Positions 22,163 to 31,269 of a stretch of 64,000 nt of DNA are shown here, one piece after another (position 1 is the first letter of the stretch; each line of letters starts with the position of its first letter). Both the position numbers and the translations under genes were made by a program. Origin of the DNA: Theileria orientalis strain Shintoku (taxonomy: Eukaryota; Apicomplexa; Aconoidasida; Piroplasmida; Theileriidae); contig NC_025262.1 in NCBI RefSeq assembly GCF_000740895.1, positions 1,936,794 through 2,000,793 of the forward strand, written 5' to 3'. The notes beneath the pieces were generated by a model, which was not told the DNA's origin, ran no database searches, and saw nothing but the letters and a program-made list of their open reading frames with translations.

Positions 22163-22480
22163 TTAAGGTGAATCGTTAATGTATTTGGATATCGTTGATC
22201 GGAGTGACATTGACCTTTTGGCATATAGCTCAGGGATATCTGACTCCCAAATTACGACATCTGATCCAAAGAAGAAGCATGAATTGCCGCTATATTTCAC
22301 CTTGGTGAAGATATAGCCCTTTCTGGATATGTAAGTGCCAACATTGTTAAGCTGAGTGTAATCGCAAGGACAAGTAGAAGTCGTAGAATCATTGTTTAGA
22401 TATGCTTTTGTTAAATCAGCTGAAACAGGTTCACTAGTTTCTACGGATTTCGCTGCTTGAGTAGGTTTCTGTCTATTCGG
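22163..22480 (-). pseudogene. FAINT-like gene fragment at the core/subtelomere boundary
   Basis: On the minus strand, 105 codons are open from just after an in-frame TGA (22481-22483) to TAA at 22163-22165. There is no start codon in the early part. The translation has CPCDYTQLNNVGTYISRKGY, then FTKVKYSGN and DVVIWESDIPELYAKR, which is the FAINT layout (aromatic strand, GY.F..VK, then W.S.....YA..). The sequence after YAKR is short and does not complete the domain. It is most simply a remnant of a FAINT gene or the second exon of a small gene whose first exon I could not join in frame. Confidence 0.5.
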
Positions 22481-23627
22481 TCAAAAGATAGAGAATAAGC
22501 GTATATAGGCAGTGGGAGTTTACGTGTATAGGACTGCATAAACCTCTTTTTACTCTGAAATAAGCAGGTGGATAGACATAATATCGATTTAACAAAATCC
22601 ATATAAGACTTTATTTAACTCAAACAATGAAAAATAAAGGTTATTCCATATGTTGACTGTTTGACTCGACTCGTCTTACATTCATCCCTTGTATGACTGG
22701 GGTATGAATCTCGGAACATCAATTTCACTTTGTACAATGGTTATTTTATAATTTTCAAATATATAATTAGCGGTTGAAACATATTTAAACCACAATTCTA
22801 TGACATTTTGTTGATTAATCTAAAAATTCACGATAATAAAGGTGTTCAAACCATTCACAGAAACCAGTGATAGAAATGTTTTAAACAATACATACAAACA
22901 CTAATACTCAACATATACATACTCCAGAAAGCTTGGAACTTGTCGTACATTATTTTTTCAACTGTTTTTGCTGATTTCACACCGGACAGATCATTGAACT
23001 ATCTTCTACCAATATCGATTTTAAATTTGCAAATTTTGACACTAAGCCGTTGTTTAACTGACCCTTATTTAGTTGTTACCATATACTATTGTCATCGTGT
23101 ACCGGTTATACACATTTCATAAGTGTGTTAAGTATACATTTATACACTGAATGGGCAGTGTGTATACAGCATATGTACAGTGTACTTGGGATATTTATGT
23201 CGTGAGCACAATCCTTGTGTGTAATGTAACCAGACCACTTCCGAATACAGTCATGGGTCATATATAACTGACTTTACTGGATAATTCGGTCTAAGAACGG
23301 GCTAATAGATAATACAATAAGCTGGACTATCATATTATAAAGTGTAAGTAGGTCCAGAGTGGCATGTGACATAGTGTATGTTCATAGCGTGTAGTAATGG
23401 TTGGCCATTGTTCTGGACATAACAGAATATAAAGGCTTTATGGTATGCTAAATGACCTTATACTACCGTATTATAGTAGGAAGTTGAAAGGCGTGTATCA
23501 TAGACATTTATTAAAGTTCATAAATACATCGGTTTAAAAGTTAAAACATGAATTAATTAGCAAATGTGTAGTGACTCGACCCCAGTAGCATTATATTTAA
23601 AACGAGTTAATCCGGATATTACTAAAA
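22481..23627. other. Intergenic boundary region
   Basis: AT-rich DNA with several short TATA-like stretches and no convincing frame. It marks the change from intron-rich core genes to the FAINT array and must hold the promoter of the gene at 23628. Confidence 0.5.
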
Positions 23628-26507
23628 TTGTACAATATAAAGATAAATACCATTAGTGCGTACCTGTTGGTATGCCTTTTGGCAGGCGGTTACTGGAATC
23701 TCCTGGTACCAGTAAAGGCTGATGAGGTTCTTAGAGGTTCTAGTAGTCAACCAGCCGAAACCTCTTCAAATTCTAGTTCAGCTCCACAAGCCGGAATTGC
23801 AAGTATCGATCTGAACATATTAAAAATCAATTCTAGTGACACATATAATTGTAGTAAACATGGCCAATATGTAATTTATACTGCTAAGGGAAATAACCGT
23901 TTCAATTCTGTCAACGAAGATAGTACCGAAGTATGGAGAGCAACCGACTCCAAAAATTATTCCCCTAGGGTTGACTTAGACCTTATCGATAACAACCTCA
24001 AAGCAGTTACTATTCACTTTCCAGAAAAAAAGACTAAGGTGTTTACTAAAAACGGTAACAACGAGCCTTGGAATGAAATTGATACCACTAAAGTAAATCC
24101 TATGTCAGTCTACATCGACTATCCTCACGAAAGTTACATTTGCAAAAGTGAATTAAAAGGCGACATTAGAATATTTACCGCCAAAACCGGTTTCACTTTT
24201 AAAGGCGCCCATGAGTATATCGATGATAACAGAGTTGCAGTTTGGAAAGCAGATACCCAGGATGATTATGTGAATAAAATAGAAGTAGATCTTATGAATG
24301 ACGATGCCAAAGCAGTTATTATTCACTTTGCAGAAAAAAAGACAAAGGTGTTAATGAAAAGGTCTATGTGCAGACCCTGGAATGTGATTGACACATCCAA
24401 AGTAAACCCTATTTCAGTGAATATACAGGACAAATATAATACTTACTACTGTTATAATAGATTGGAAAATGGCATTAGAACATTTACGGCTAGAAAAGGA
24501 TTCTTTTTTAATCGAGTTAAAGATGGTAATATTGATATTTGGGCAACTTCCGAAGAGTCTGAATATGGTAAAAAAGTAGTGGCAGAAGGAAATGAGGTAA
24601 TTATATACACAGGGAATGATGGATCCGTAATAGTGTTTACTAAGGAATCTGATGGTAAATGGATAGAAGATACCTCAGGACCCACTACAGGACAAAGAGT
24701 TAGATTATTAAGGGCTAATCCTTTAGTTGCTGATAGTTTTTTAAAATTAAGCTCTAATGAGTACACCTTTTCTGAGAATGGAAATGTAGTTATATACCAT
24801 ATCGCAGACTCTGTTAATTGTGCCCAATTGTTGTTAGACGATGCTTTATTATGGGTCTACGACTCTACACATTATGGTGGCATACACCCAAGATCAGTTT
24901 ATCATGATACGAGCACTGATGTTTTAGTACTCAGGTTCGAAGGTTTAGATATGACTTTTGAAAAGAATGATAAAGGTCAGTGGGTATTCACGGAGTCAGG
25001 TCCACTAGCAATCAAATTATATGTAGCTGATCCTAATGATAACACCAACGCTTTAGAACTCCCTAGTACTCAATATACAGTAACTGAAAGTCGTGATATG
25101 ACCACATTCACTATACCAGACAATGTTAGTATTATCGCATTAACGTATGCTTCAATTTTGTTGTGGCAGCATAATCCCAGTCAATATGGTGGCATATATC
25201 CCAATTCAATGAATTACATAAAAAGTACAGACTCACTGGTACTTTGTTTTGATGGATTAGATTTCACTTTTGTAAAGAATGATCAAGGTCAGTGGATATT
25301 CACTGAGTCAGGTCCGTTAGCCATCAAACTACACGTATCCGATCCCAATGATCCTAATAATACTATCAGGCTAGATAACAGCCAGTTTACAGTAATCGAA
25401 AGTGATGATACTACCACTTTCATTATCGCAGACGGTGTTAATTGTGTCAAACTAATATATGGTCAAGCTTTATTATGGCGATACGACCCAGAAAACCATG
25501 GTGGCATCTACCCCAATTCATTATTCTATATTAACAGTACTGACACACTAATACTTCAATTTGAGGGTTTAGATGTGACATTTTCAAGGAATGCCATAGG
25601 ACAGTGGGTGTACACTGAGACTGATACTTCTGGTGAAGGAGACACTGTATCAGAATCCGGTTATTCTTCAGTATTTGACCCAGATGAATTTGATCCAATA
25701 TCTGAATCGGAAGGTGAAGAGTTTTTTGCAGAAAATGATCCTACTATTGTAACACCACCAATATCTTCATCTACACAACCAAGAGTCAGATTATTTAAGG
25801 CTAATCCTTCCGATGCAAATAATCCATTGGAACTAGGTTCTATTGAATATAGTTCTTCTACAAGCGGAAACGTGGTTAAGTACCAGATTGCCAACGGTGT
25901 TAAGTGTTCCCAAGTGATGATTGACGATGTTATATTGTGGGAATACGACTCTTCACAATATGGAGGCAGATATCCCAGATCATTATATCATGATACAAGT
26001 ACAGATGTTTTATTACTAAGGATTACAGGTGTAGATATCACATTTGAAAACACCGCTGAAGGTTGGATATTCACTGAATCAGGACCACTAGCCGTCAAAT
26101 TCCATGTAGTTGATCCTAATGATAACACCAAGACTGTCGAACTCCCAACTACTCACTTAACGCTAAGTGAAAGTGGTGATATGACCACATTCACTATAGC
26201 AGACAATGTTGAAACTATCGCATTAACCTATGGTAAAGTTTTATTATGGCAACATGATGCTAATAAACACAGTGGAAAGCATCCCAAGTTATTATACTTT
26301 ATTAAAACTACAGACACACTAGTCCTCAGGTTTGAAGGTTTAGATATCGCATACGCAAAGAATATTGACGGTGTATGGGAGTACACAGAGACTGATACGT
26401 CTGATAGTGAAGCAGATAATGTAAATAGAGATGCTACTATGAGTACACCTGATCGAACACACTCAGTGTCTGATATTTTTAGTACTATTAATTTTATTGA
26501 ATTATGA
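23628..26507 (+). CDS. Secreted multi-FAINT protein (959 residues), non-ATG start codon
   Basis: The frame opens at a TTG (23628) followed by a good signal peptide (SAYLLVCLLAGGYWNLLVPV). There is no ATG in frame upstream before a stop (23598-23600), and the first in-frame ATG comes only about 160 residues later. Three FAINT copies of the type 'Y.C....G......AK..F.F..V......W.A....Y' lie at about residues 50-340. Five copies of a second type ('PRVRL...NP.......L', 'ANGVKC..(L/V).....LW.YD...YGG.YP.S') lie at about 350-930. The protein ends QFIEL-like (INFIEL). It has no membrane segment, so secretion is likely. The closest relative in the window is the inverted gene at 55704. Confidence 0.85.
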   Translation: MYNIKINTISAYLLVCLLAGGYWNLLVPVKADEVLRGSSSQPAETSSNSSSAPQAGIASIDLNILKINSSDTYNCSKHGQYVIYTAKGNNRFNSVNEDSTEVWRATDSKNYSPRVDLDLIDNNLKAVTIHFPEKKTKVFTKNGNNEPWNEIDTTKVNPMSVYIDYPHESYICKSELKGDIRIFTAKTGFTFKGAHEYIDDNRVAVWKADTQDDYVNKIEVDLMNDDAKAVIIHFAEKKTKVLMKRSMCRPWNVIDTSKVNPISVNIQDKYNTYYCYNRLENGIRTFTARKGFFFNRVKDGNIDIWATSEESEYGKKVVAEGNEVIIYTGNDGSVIVFTKESDGKWIEDTSGPTTGQRVRLLRANPLVADSFLKLSSNEYTFSENGNVVIYHIADSVNCAQLLLDDALLWVYDSTHYGGIHPRSVYHDTSTDVLVLRFEGLDMTFEKNDKGQWVFTESGPLAIKLYVADPNDNTNALELPSTQYTVTESRDMTTFTIPDNVSIIALTYASILLWQHNPSQYGGIYPNSMNYIKSTDSLVLCFDGLDFTFVKNDQGQWIFTESGPLAIKLHVSDPNDPNNTIRLDNSQFTVIESDDTTTFIIADGVNCVKLIYGQALLWRYDPENHGGIYPNSLFYINSTDTLILQFEGLDVTFSRNAIGQWVYTETDTSGEGDTVSESGYSSVFDPDEFDPISESEGEEFFAENDPTIVTPPISSSTQPRVRLFKANPSDANNPLELGSIEYSSSTSGNVVKYQIANGVKCSQVMIDDVILWEYDSSQYGGRYPRSLYHDTSTDVLLLRITGVDITFENTAEGWIFTESGPLAVKFHVVDPNDNTKTVELPTTHLTLSESGDMTTFTIADNVETIALTYGKVLLWQHDANKHSGKHPKLLYFIKTTDTLVLRFEGLDIAYAKNIDGVWEYTETDTSDSEADNVNRDATMSTPDRTHSVSDIFSTINFIEL

Positions 26508-26670
26508 AGATAAAGAACACAAATTGAATGTAGTCCACGTTTAAAACCCTTGTAACATAATGTATTATATATATTTTTACTAGTTAGTCAATAAGCCTTC
26601 GTCGTTTGTACTTTCAATTATTCAATTTCTATGATTTTTAAAGTAAAAAACCATTAAACCGTTATTTCAT
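25800..26670 (+). repeat. Long inverted repeat, left arm (partner at about 55545-56440)
   Basis: The last coding portion of the gene at 23628 and about 160 bp after its stop are nearly identical to the reverse complement of the 3' end and flank of the gene at 55704. Similarity ends abruptly near 26670. Confidence 0.75.
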
Positions 26671-27021
26671 TTAATATAATAAGTTATATTATTTTCTAGT
26701 TTATTTAGTAAATATTAACTGTGTGGCCACCATACACATTTTATAAGGTTAGAATCTTCAATAAAACAGGCAATTTGTCATATTTTATATAAAACAAACC
26801 GTTTAAATAACATATAAGCTAATTTTAGTGAATATTATTGGTTCATTAATGGAAGAACATTGAAGTAGAGTATAACAGTCTCCATTAATGGAACTACAGT
26901 CATTAACGCCTTAATGAAACTACATTGGTTAAATCCCTAGTTGTCGATATGACAACTATACTTCATTGCTATTGTACAACTTAATATGGTACAACGGAAA
27001 TGGTTAAATCTGGAAACAGGA
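26508..27021. other. Intergenic, convergent 3' flanks
   Basis: The first 160 bp (26508-26670) are the shared 3' flank also found inverted at about 55545-55703. The rest is AT-rich with the word ccattaatgg repeated near 26850-26890. No gene is seen. Confidence 0.6.
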
Positions 27022-30000
27022 CTAGTCGTCTAAGTCGAAGACCCTGGAGCTTTGGCGAGGAAGTGAAGGAGGAACGAATAAGTCATCGGGGTCCTCAATG
27101 GGAATGCTGACCGGCTTACCGGAAACCTCAACAACCGTGGCCTTGTAAAGGTCGGATTCAGAAGTGTGACCGGGCTTCTTGCACTTGGAAACCTCAACCT
27201 GAATAGTCGAAGGGTCAAATTTCGTGCGAGGACCGTGCAAAACAAAGGGAACAGGAGGGCGATAGTCAGGAAAGTAGACCTTTACCTTGGGCTTGCCGTC
27301 GACCTCCTTGTAAAGAACACGGTTGGGATACTCGTCGCCCTTGTAGCGCCAAAGAGTGGTGCCCTCGCTCTTCACAATGCCAAAAAGAAAAGGCTCAAAG
27401 GCCTTAAAAATAACCTTGTCGCCCCTGTAGGAGATGGTGTAGCCGAAAATGTTGTGCCTCTTGTTAATGTCGAGGTACAAAAGGTTCTTGCCCTCATCCT
27501 CAACAGGAACACGCGCAGGCTGAAACTCCTGAGAGGGGCTGGGCTGAAGAAGGCCCTGAGGCTGAGGCTTCGAGTAGCGCAGCCTCTCCAAAATGGTGTG
27601 AGCAGGCTTGTACTGAGAAGGGTCGAAGGGCTGGAAGGCGCCGGCGGAGGAGTCGGCAGCCCTGAGACGCTCAGCCTGCTCGAGCTTGAGGCGCTCCCTC
27701 TCCATCTTGTAGCCGATGATGTCGAGCCCCGAGAGACGAATGTCGTTGATGGAGTAGCGATTTTTGGAGTGGTCAGTCCAGGGCCGGTTCTTGTCGTACT
27801 TGTTGAAAACCTTGAACTCGCCGCTATCCTGGAAAATTACCAAAAACCGCTCCTTCTTGCCCGAGGGGACGAGGCAGACCTTGTGGGCGTACTCCCTGGG
27901 GTCCTTGGCCTCCCAAATGTCGACCTGGACCCTGGAGCTGCCGGAGCCCACGGAACACTTGACGCCCTTGAAGAGGAAGTGGTACCTGGGAGTGAAGGTC
28001 TCAATCTTCCTCTCGTCCTTGGAGTAGGTGTACTCGTAGGTGGTCTCCTTCCGGGAGATGTCGAGGACGCAGGAGGGCTCTATCTCGATCCAGCGATAGT
28101 TAAGGAAGTTCATGTGCTTCGTCGTGCCGTTGTCGAGGAAGATGATGGCGTTCTGAGGGCTGGCGACGGGGTTCGAGAAGCCGTCGATGATGACCCTTTT
28201 TACGTATTCGCCGGGGTTCCTGGGAGTCCAGATTATTATGGTGGACTTGAAGGACCCGAGGCCCTTGCAGAGCTTCACCCTGGTGATGAGGAAGTCGTTG
28301 CGCCTCTCATAAGTGGCGCTCAACCCGTCCTTGAAGAAGCTGTAGGCGATGGAGTCGTGAAGACGCCCAATGTCGAGCTCGACCTTGTTGGACCGGTCGG
28401 TCCAGTTCGTCCCCTTGATGCGAGTGAGAAAACGCACCCTCCCGTCCTTATAGTACAAGTTTATGTTCCTGGCGTCGACGTACATGAGCATGTTGTCGAC
28501 GACCACCTTTACGAGATAGTCGTCGGGACTATTCGCCCGCCAAACGTCCCTGAGCTTGTTGGTGATGCCATGGAACTCGACGAGGTGGCTGATGATGAAG
28601 GGCTCCTTGGCAGTGATGACGGCGCACGAGCCCTCAGGGTCTTTGTAGTAGGAGTAAGAGTCGTAGAGAGCGTCGATGTTGACGATGACAGGGTTCAGCT
28701 TGTTAACGTCAAACTGCTTCCAGGAGTCGCCGTTGGTGGCAAACAGGATCCTTTTCCCGTTGAACAGGTGGACCATGACGTCGGCCATGTTGATGTAGGC
28801 GTAGTTGTGGTAAACGACCTTGTTCGAGTACTGAGAGTGGCTTGCCGCGGTCCAAATTGCGATCCCGGTGGACCTGTCCTTGTTGAACCAGACCGCCCGG
28901 AACCCGAAGCCCTCGTTGGCAGTGAAGGTGGTTATGAGGAACTCCTTTTCGCAGGTGTACGAGGTGGTTGAGTACTTGTTGCTCAAGTTCAGCTCAACGC
29001 CAGAGATGTCAGCATACTCGCCGTCATCGATCTCCTCGTCCTCAGGTTGGAGCGGGGCCTCGGCCTTGCTATCCTGGAGGACGATGTCGCCACCGTCAAC
29101 CACGGGGACCTTTCTAGCAGGTTTCACCCGGACGTGCAAGGGCCTTCCTGATTCATCGACTTCCATCCTGACAGGCTTCTCATTCCAGGTCCCGCTCACC
29201 TTGTTGAACTCTCGAACTGCGCCGTTGTCGAAGTAAATGAAGACGTTGTTGAGAGCCTTGAACCTGCCAATGCCGTCCCTAACAACCTTCATGGCGAACT
29301 CTGCGTTCTTGCCGTCGAAAAAAACCACCTTATTCTCCCTCACGGAGTTGAAGTAGAACCCATCTTTAGCTATAAATATGCCGCTGGCTCCACTTTTGAT
29401 GTACTCAAACTCATTAGAAGAGTTGGTGTTGTTTAAATCGAGCTCCACAGGAGTACCATGGTCCTCTTTATCGGAATCCAGGGGGATCTCATTAGGTCTG
29501 GAAACACTTTTGGGGGCCAACTCGAGGTCCGAGCCTTCAGATTCTAAGTTAAATTCCAGAGGTTTGCCTGCAAGAATTGGAGCAATGTTAAATTCATCGA
29601 AGTTTACTGGAGTTGGACCAGCGGGGGCCCTCCCCTGAACCACAGGTTGAGCGCCTTGAAATACCCGAGTGGTCGGAGGCATAGCGGTACTTAGATTAAA
29701 GGTGTCACCAGGACCGGCATCTAAACTAAACTCCAAAGTTTGGGTGCCAGAGACCCGTCTGTGGGAGGGGGCTGCAGCCTGAAGGGGAGCTCCCGCAGAT
29801 AGCGGTTGGGCTCTAAACTTGTTCAAGTCTTCTTCACGGTCCGATAAAAGGTCGAGTGGAATGTTAATATCACTTGTTCCTTTAACTCTTTTTCTACGAA
29901 CTCCTACCTGAACTTCCTGCGGTCCCGGAACCTGTTGAACACCCTGAATCTGCTGAACTCCTTTAATCGGACCTGGTGAAACAGGGTCATTTATCTCAAT

Positions 30001-30840
30001 CTCAGATCCAGAATCAGTATCTAAGCTAAACTGTAAATTTTGGGAACCAGATGTTAATATTTGAGGAGGTTGTGTAGCTTGAACAGGAGGACCTGTAGAT
30101 AATGGTTGGGCTCTAAACTTGTTCAAGTCTTCTTCACGGTCCGATAAAAGCTCGAGTGGAATGCTAATATCACTTGTTCCTTTAACTCTTTTTCTACGAA
30201 CTCCTACCTGAACTTCCTGCGGTCCCTGAACCTGTTGAACACCCTGAATCTGCTGAACTCCTTTAATCGGACCTGGTGAAACAGGGTCATTTATCTCAAT
30301 CTCAGATCCAGAATCAGTATCTAAGCTAAACTGTAAATTTTGGGAACCAGATGTTAATATTTGAGGAGGTTGTGTAGCTTGAACAGGAGGACCTGTAGAT
30401 AATGGTTGGGCTCTAAACTTGTTCAAGTCTTCTTCACGGTCCGATAAAAGGTCGAGTGGAATGTTAATATCACTTGTTCCTTTAACTCTTTTTCTACGAA
30501 CTCCTACCTGAACTTCCTGCGGTCCCGGAACCTGTTGAACACCCTGAATCTGCTGAACTCCGGGAACCTGCTGAACTGGTTGAAATTGTCGAACTCCGGG
30601 AATTTGCTGAACTCCTTGAACCTGCTGAACTCCCTGAACCCGACCAGGTAAATTAGGGTCATTTATCTCAATCTCAGATCCAGAATCAGTATCCAAATCA
30701 ATTTGGACTGGTTCGTTCCGTTTGCGAGGAATAACGGCTTGGTGAGATTCCCCAATAGTTCCTGTGGAATCCACCAACACATTGACACTAAATAGTATCA
30801 AATATATACAAATGTTTATATCCACATAATTTATATACAT
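27022..30840 (-). CDS. Secreted multi-FAINT protein (1272 residues) with 100-residue tandem repeats
   Basis: Start ATG 30840 (MYINYVDINICIYLILFSVN), a signal peptide. Residues about 35-370 are disordered and made of three 100-residue repeats, each with VQVGVRRKRVKGTSD, LLSDREEDLNKFRAQPL and DTDSGSEIEINDP, separated by Gln-Gln-Val-Gly-Pro motifs. Each repeat thus carries a basic RRKR cluster that could be a nuclear-localisation or a furin-like cleavage motif. From about residue 470 on, at least five FAINT domains follow (for example GFGFRAVWFNKDRSTGIAIW, FIISHLVEFHGITNKLRDVW). The C-terminal end is acidic, ending PSLPRQSSRVFDLDD. The 3' two thirds are clearly richer in G+C than the flanks. No membrane segment is present. 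Confidence 0.88.
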   Translation of the reverse strand: MYINYVDINICIYLILFSVNVLVDSTGTIGESHQAVIPRKRNEPVQIDLDTDSGSEIEINDPNLPGRVQGVQQVQGVQQIPGVRQFQPVQQVPGVQQIQGVQQVPGPQEVQVGVRRKRVKGTSDINIPLDLLSDREEDLNKFRAQPLSTGPPVQATQPPQILTSGSQNLQFSLDTDSGSEIEINDPVSPGPIKGVQQIQGVQQVQGPQEVQVGVRRKRVKGTSDISIPLELLSDREEDLNKFRAQPLSTGPPVQATQPPQILTSGSQNLQFSLDTDSGSEIEINDPVSPGPIKGVQQIQGVQQVPGPQEVQVGVRRKRVKGTSDINIPLDLLSDREEDLNKFRAQPLSAGAPLQAAAPSHRRVSGTQTLEFSLDAGPGDTFNLSTAMPPTTRVFQGAQPVVQGRAPAGPTPVNFDEFNIAPILAGKPLEFNLESEGSDLELAPKSVSRPNEIPLDSDKEDHGTPVELDLNNTNSSNEFEYIKSGASGIFIAKDGFYFNSVRENKVVFFDGKNAEFAMKVVRDGIGRFKALNNVFIYFDNGAVREFNKVSGTWNEKPVRMEVDESGRPLHVRVKPARKVPVVDGGDIVLQDSKAEAPLQPEDEEIDDGEYADISGVELNLSNKYSTTSYTCEKEFLITTFTANEGFGFRAVWFNKDRSTGIAIWTAASHSQYSNKVVYHNYAYINMADVMVHLFNGKRILFATNGDSWKQFDVNKLNPVIVNIDALYDSYSYYKDPEGSCAVITAKEPFIISHLVEFHGITNKLRDVWRANSPDDYLVKVVVDNMLMYVDARNINLYYKDGRVRFLTRIKGTNWTDRSNKVELDIGRLHDSIAYSFFKDGLSATYERRNDFLITRVKLCKGLGSFKSTIIIWTPRNPGEYVKRVIIDGFSNPVASPQNAIIFLDNGTTKHMNFLNYRWIEIEPSCVLDISRKETTYEYTYSKDERKIETFTPRYHFLFKGVKCSVGSGSSRVQVDIWEAKDPREYAHKVCLVPSGKKERFLVIFQDSGEFKVFNKYDKNRPWTDHSKNRYSINDIRLSGLDIIGYKMERERLKLEQAERLRAADSSAGAFQPFDPSQYKPAHTILERLRYSKPQPQGLLQPSPSQEFQPARVPVEDEGKNLLYLDINKRHNIFGYTISYRGDKVIFKAFEPFLFGIVKSEGTTLWRYKGDEYPNRVLYKEVDGKPKVKVYFPDYRPPVPFVLHGPRTKFDPSTIQVEVSKCKKPGHTSESDLYKATVVEVSGKPVSIPIEDPDDLFVPPSLPRQSSRVFDLDD
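29810..30710 (-). repeat. Three tandem copies of a 300-bp coding repeat
   Basis: The block starting gttcaagtcttcttcacggt occurs at 29821, 30121 and 30421, exactly 300 bp apart. Copies differ at only a few positions (for example gtcgag/ctcgag, atgttaat/atgctaat). The left copy diverges first, in the segment below 29810. Confidence 0.9.
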
Positions 30841-31269
30841 TCATTATCGATAAGACGATGAATAAGCACAATTCAAATTCGGTGCCTGGTGGGGATGGAA
30901 GGACGAACTGTGAAAAAATTAAGATGCATTACAGGCTGTAAAAACAAAAATCGACTAAATCCTGAGACATATTTTAATTATACACAGATTTCAAATGAGA
31001 AAATTGAGATGTGTGGAAAAATAAGAAAAAAATATGCATCAGATAATAAGACTAGCCGTTATAGAGAGAGAATAATCATTAGCGGCAGATAATAAGAGGA
31101 AAATAATACTTCTATTATAGCAAAATAATATTATTAATCAATTTATTTATCTTATGAAAAATTATTATATTACATTGATCAATAAGGTTGAATTGATGAT
31201 AAACGTTTTAGCAATATTTTACATGACTTAAGGAACATTAAGTAGGCGTATCCTTAACTTGCTAAATAA
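30841..31269. other. Intergenic, no gene seen
   Basis: AT-rich DNA between the start of the 1272-residue FAINT gene and the stop of the FAINT/phosphatase gene. A 67-codon plus-strand frame at 30889-31092 has no recognisable features. Confidence 0.5.

Noticed and set aside
27166..28971. Long open frame (601 codons) on the plus strand
   Set aside because: It lies wholly antisense to clear FAINT domains of the gene at 27022. Its composition (Leu/Val/Gly/Asp rich) is what the G+C-rich third positions of the real gene produce on the other strand.
30889..31092. Plus-strand frame of 67 codons
   Set aside because: No signal, domain or repeat; basic composition typical of AT-rich spacer DNA.
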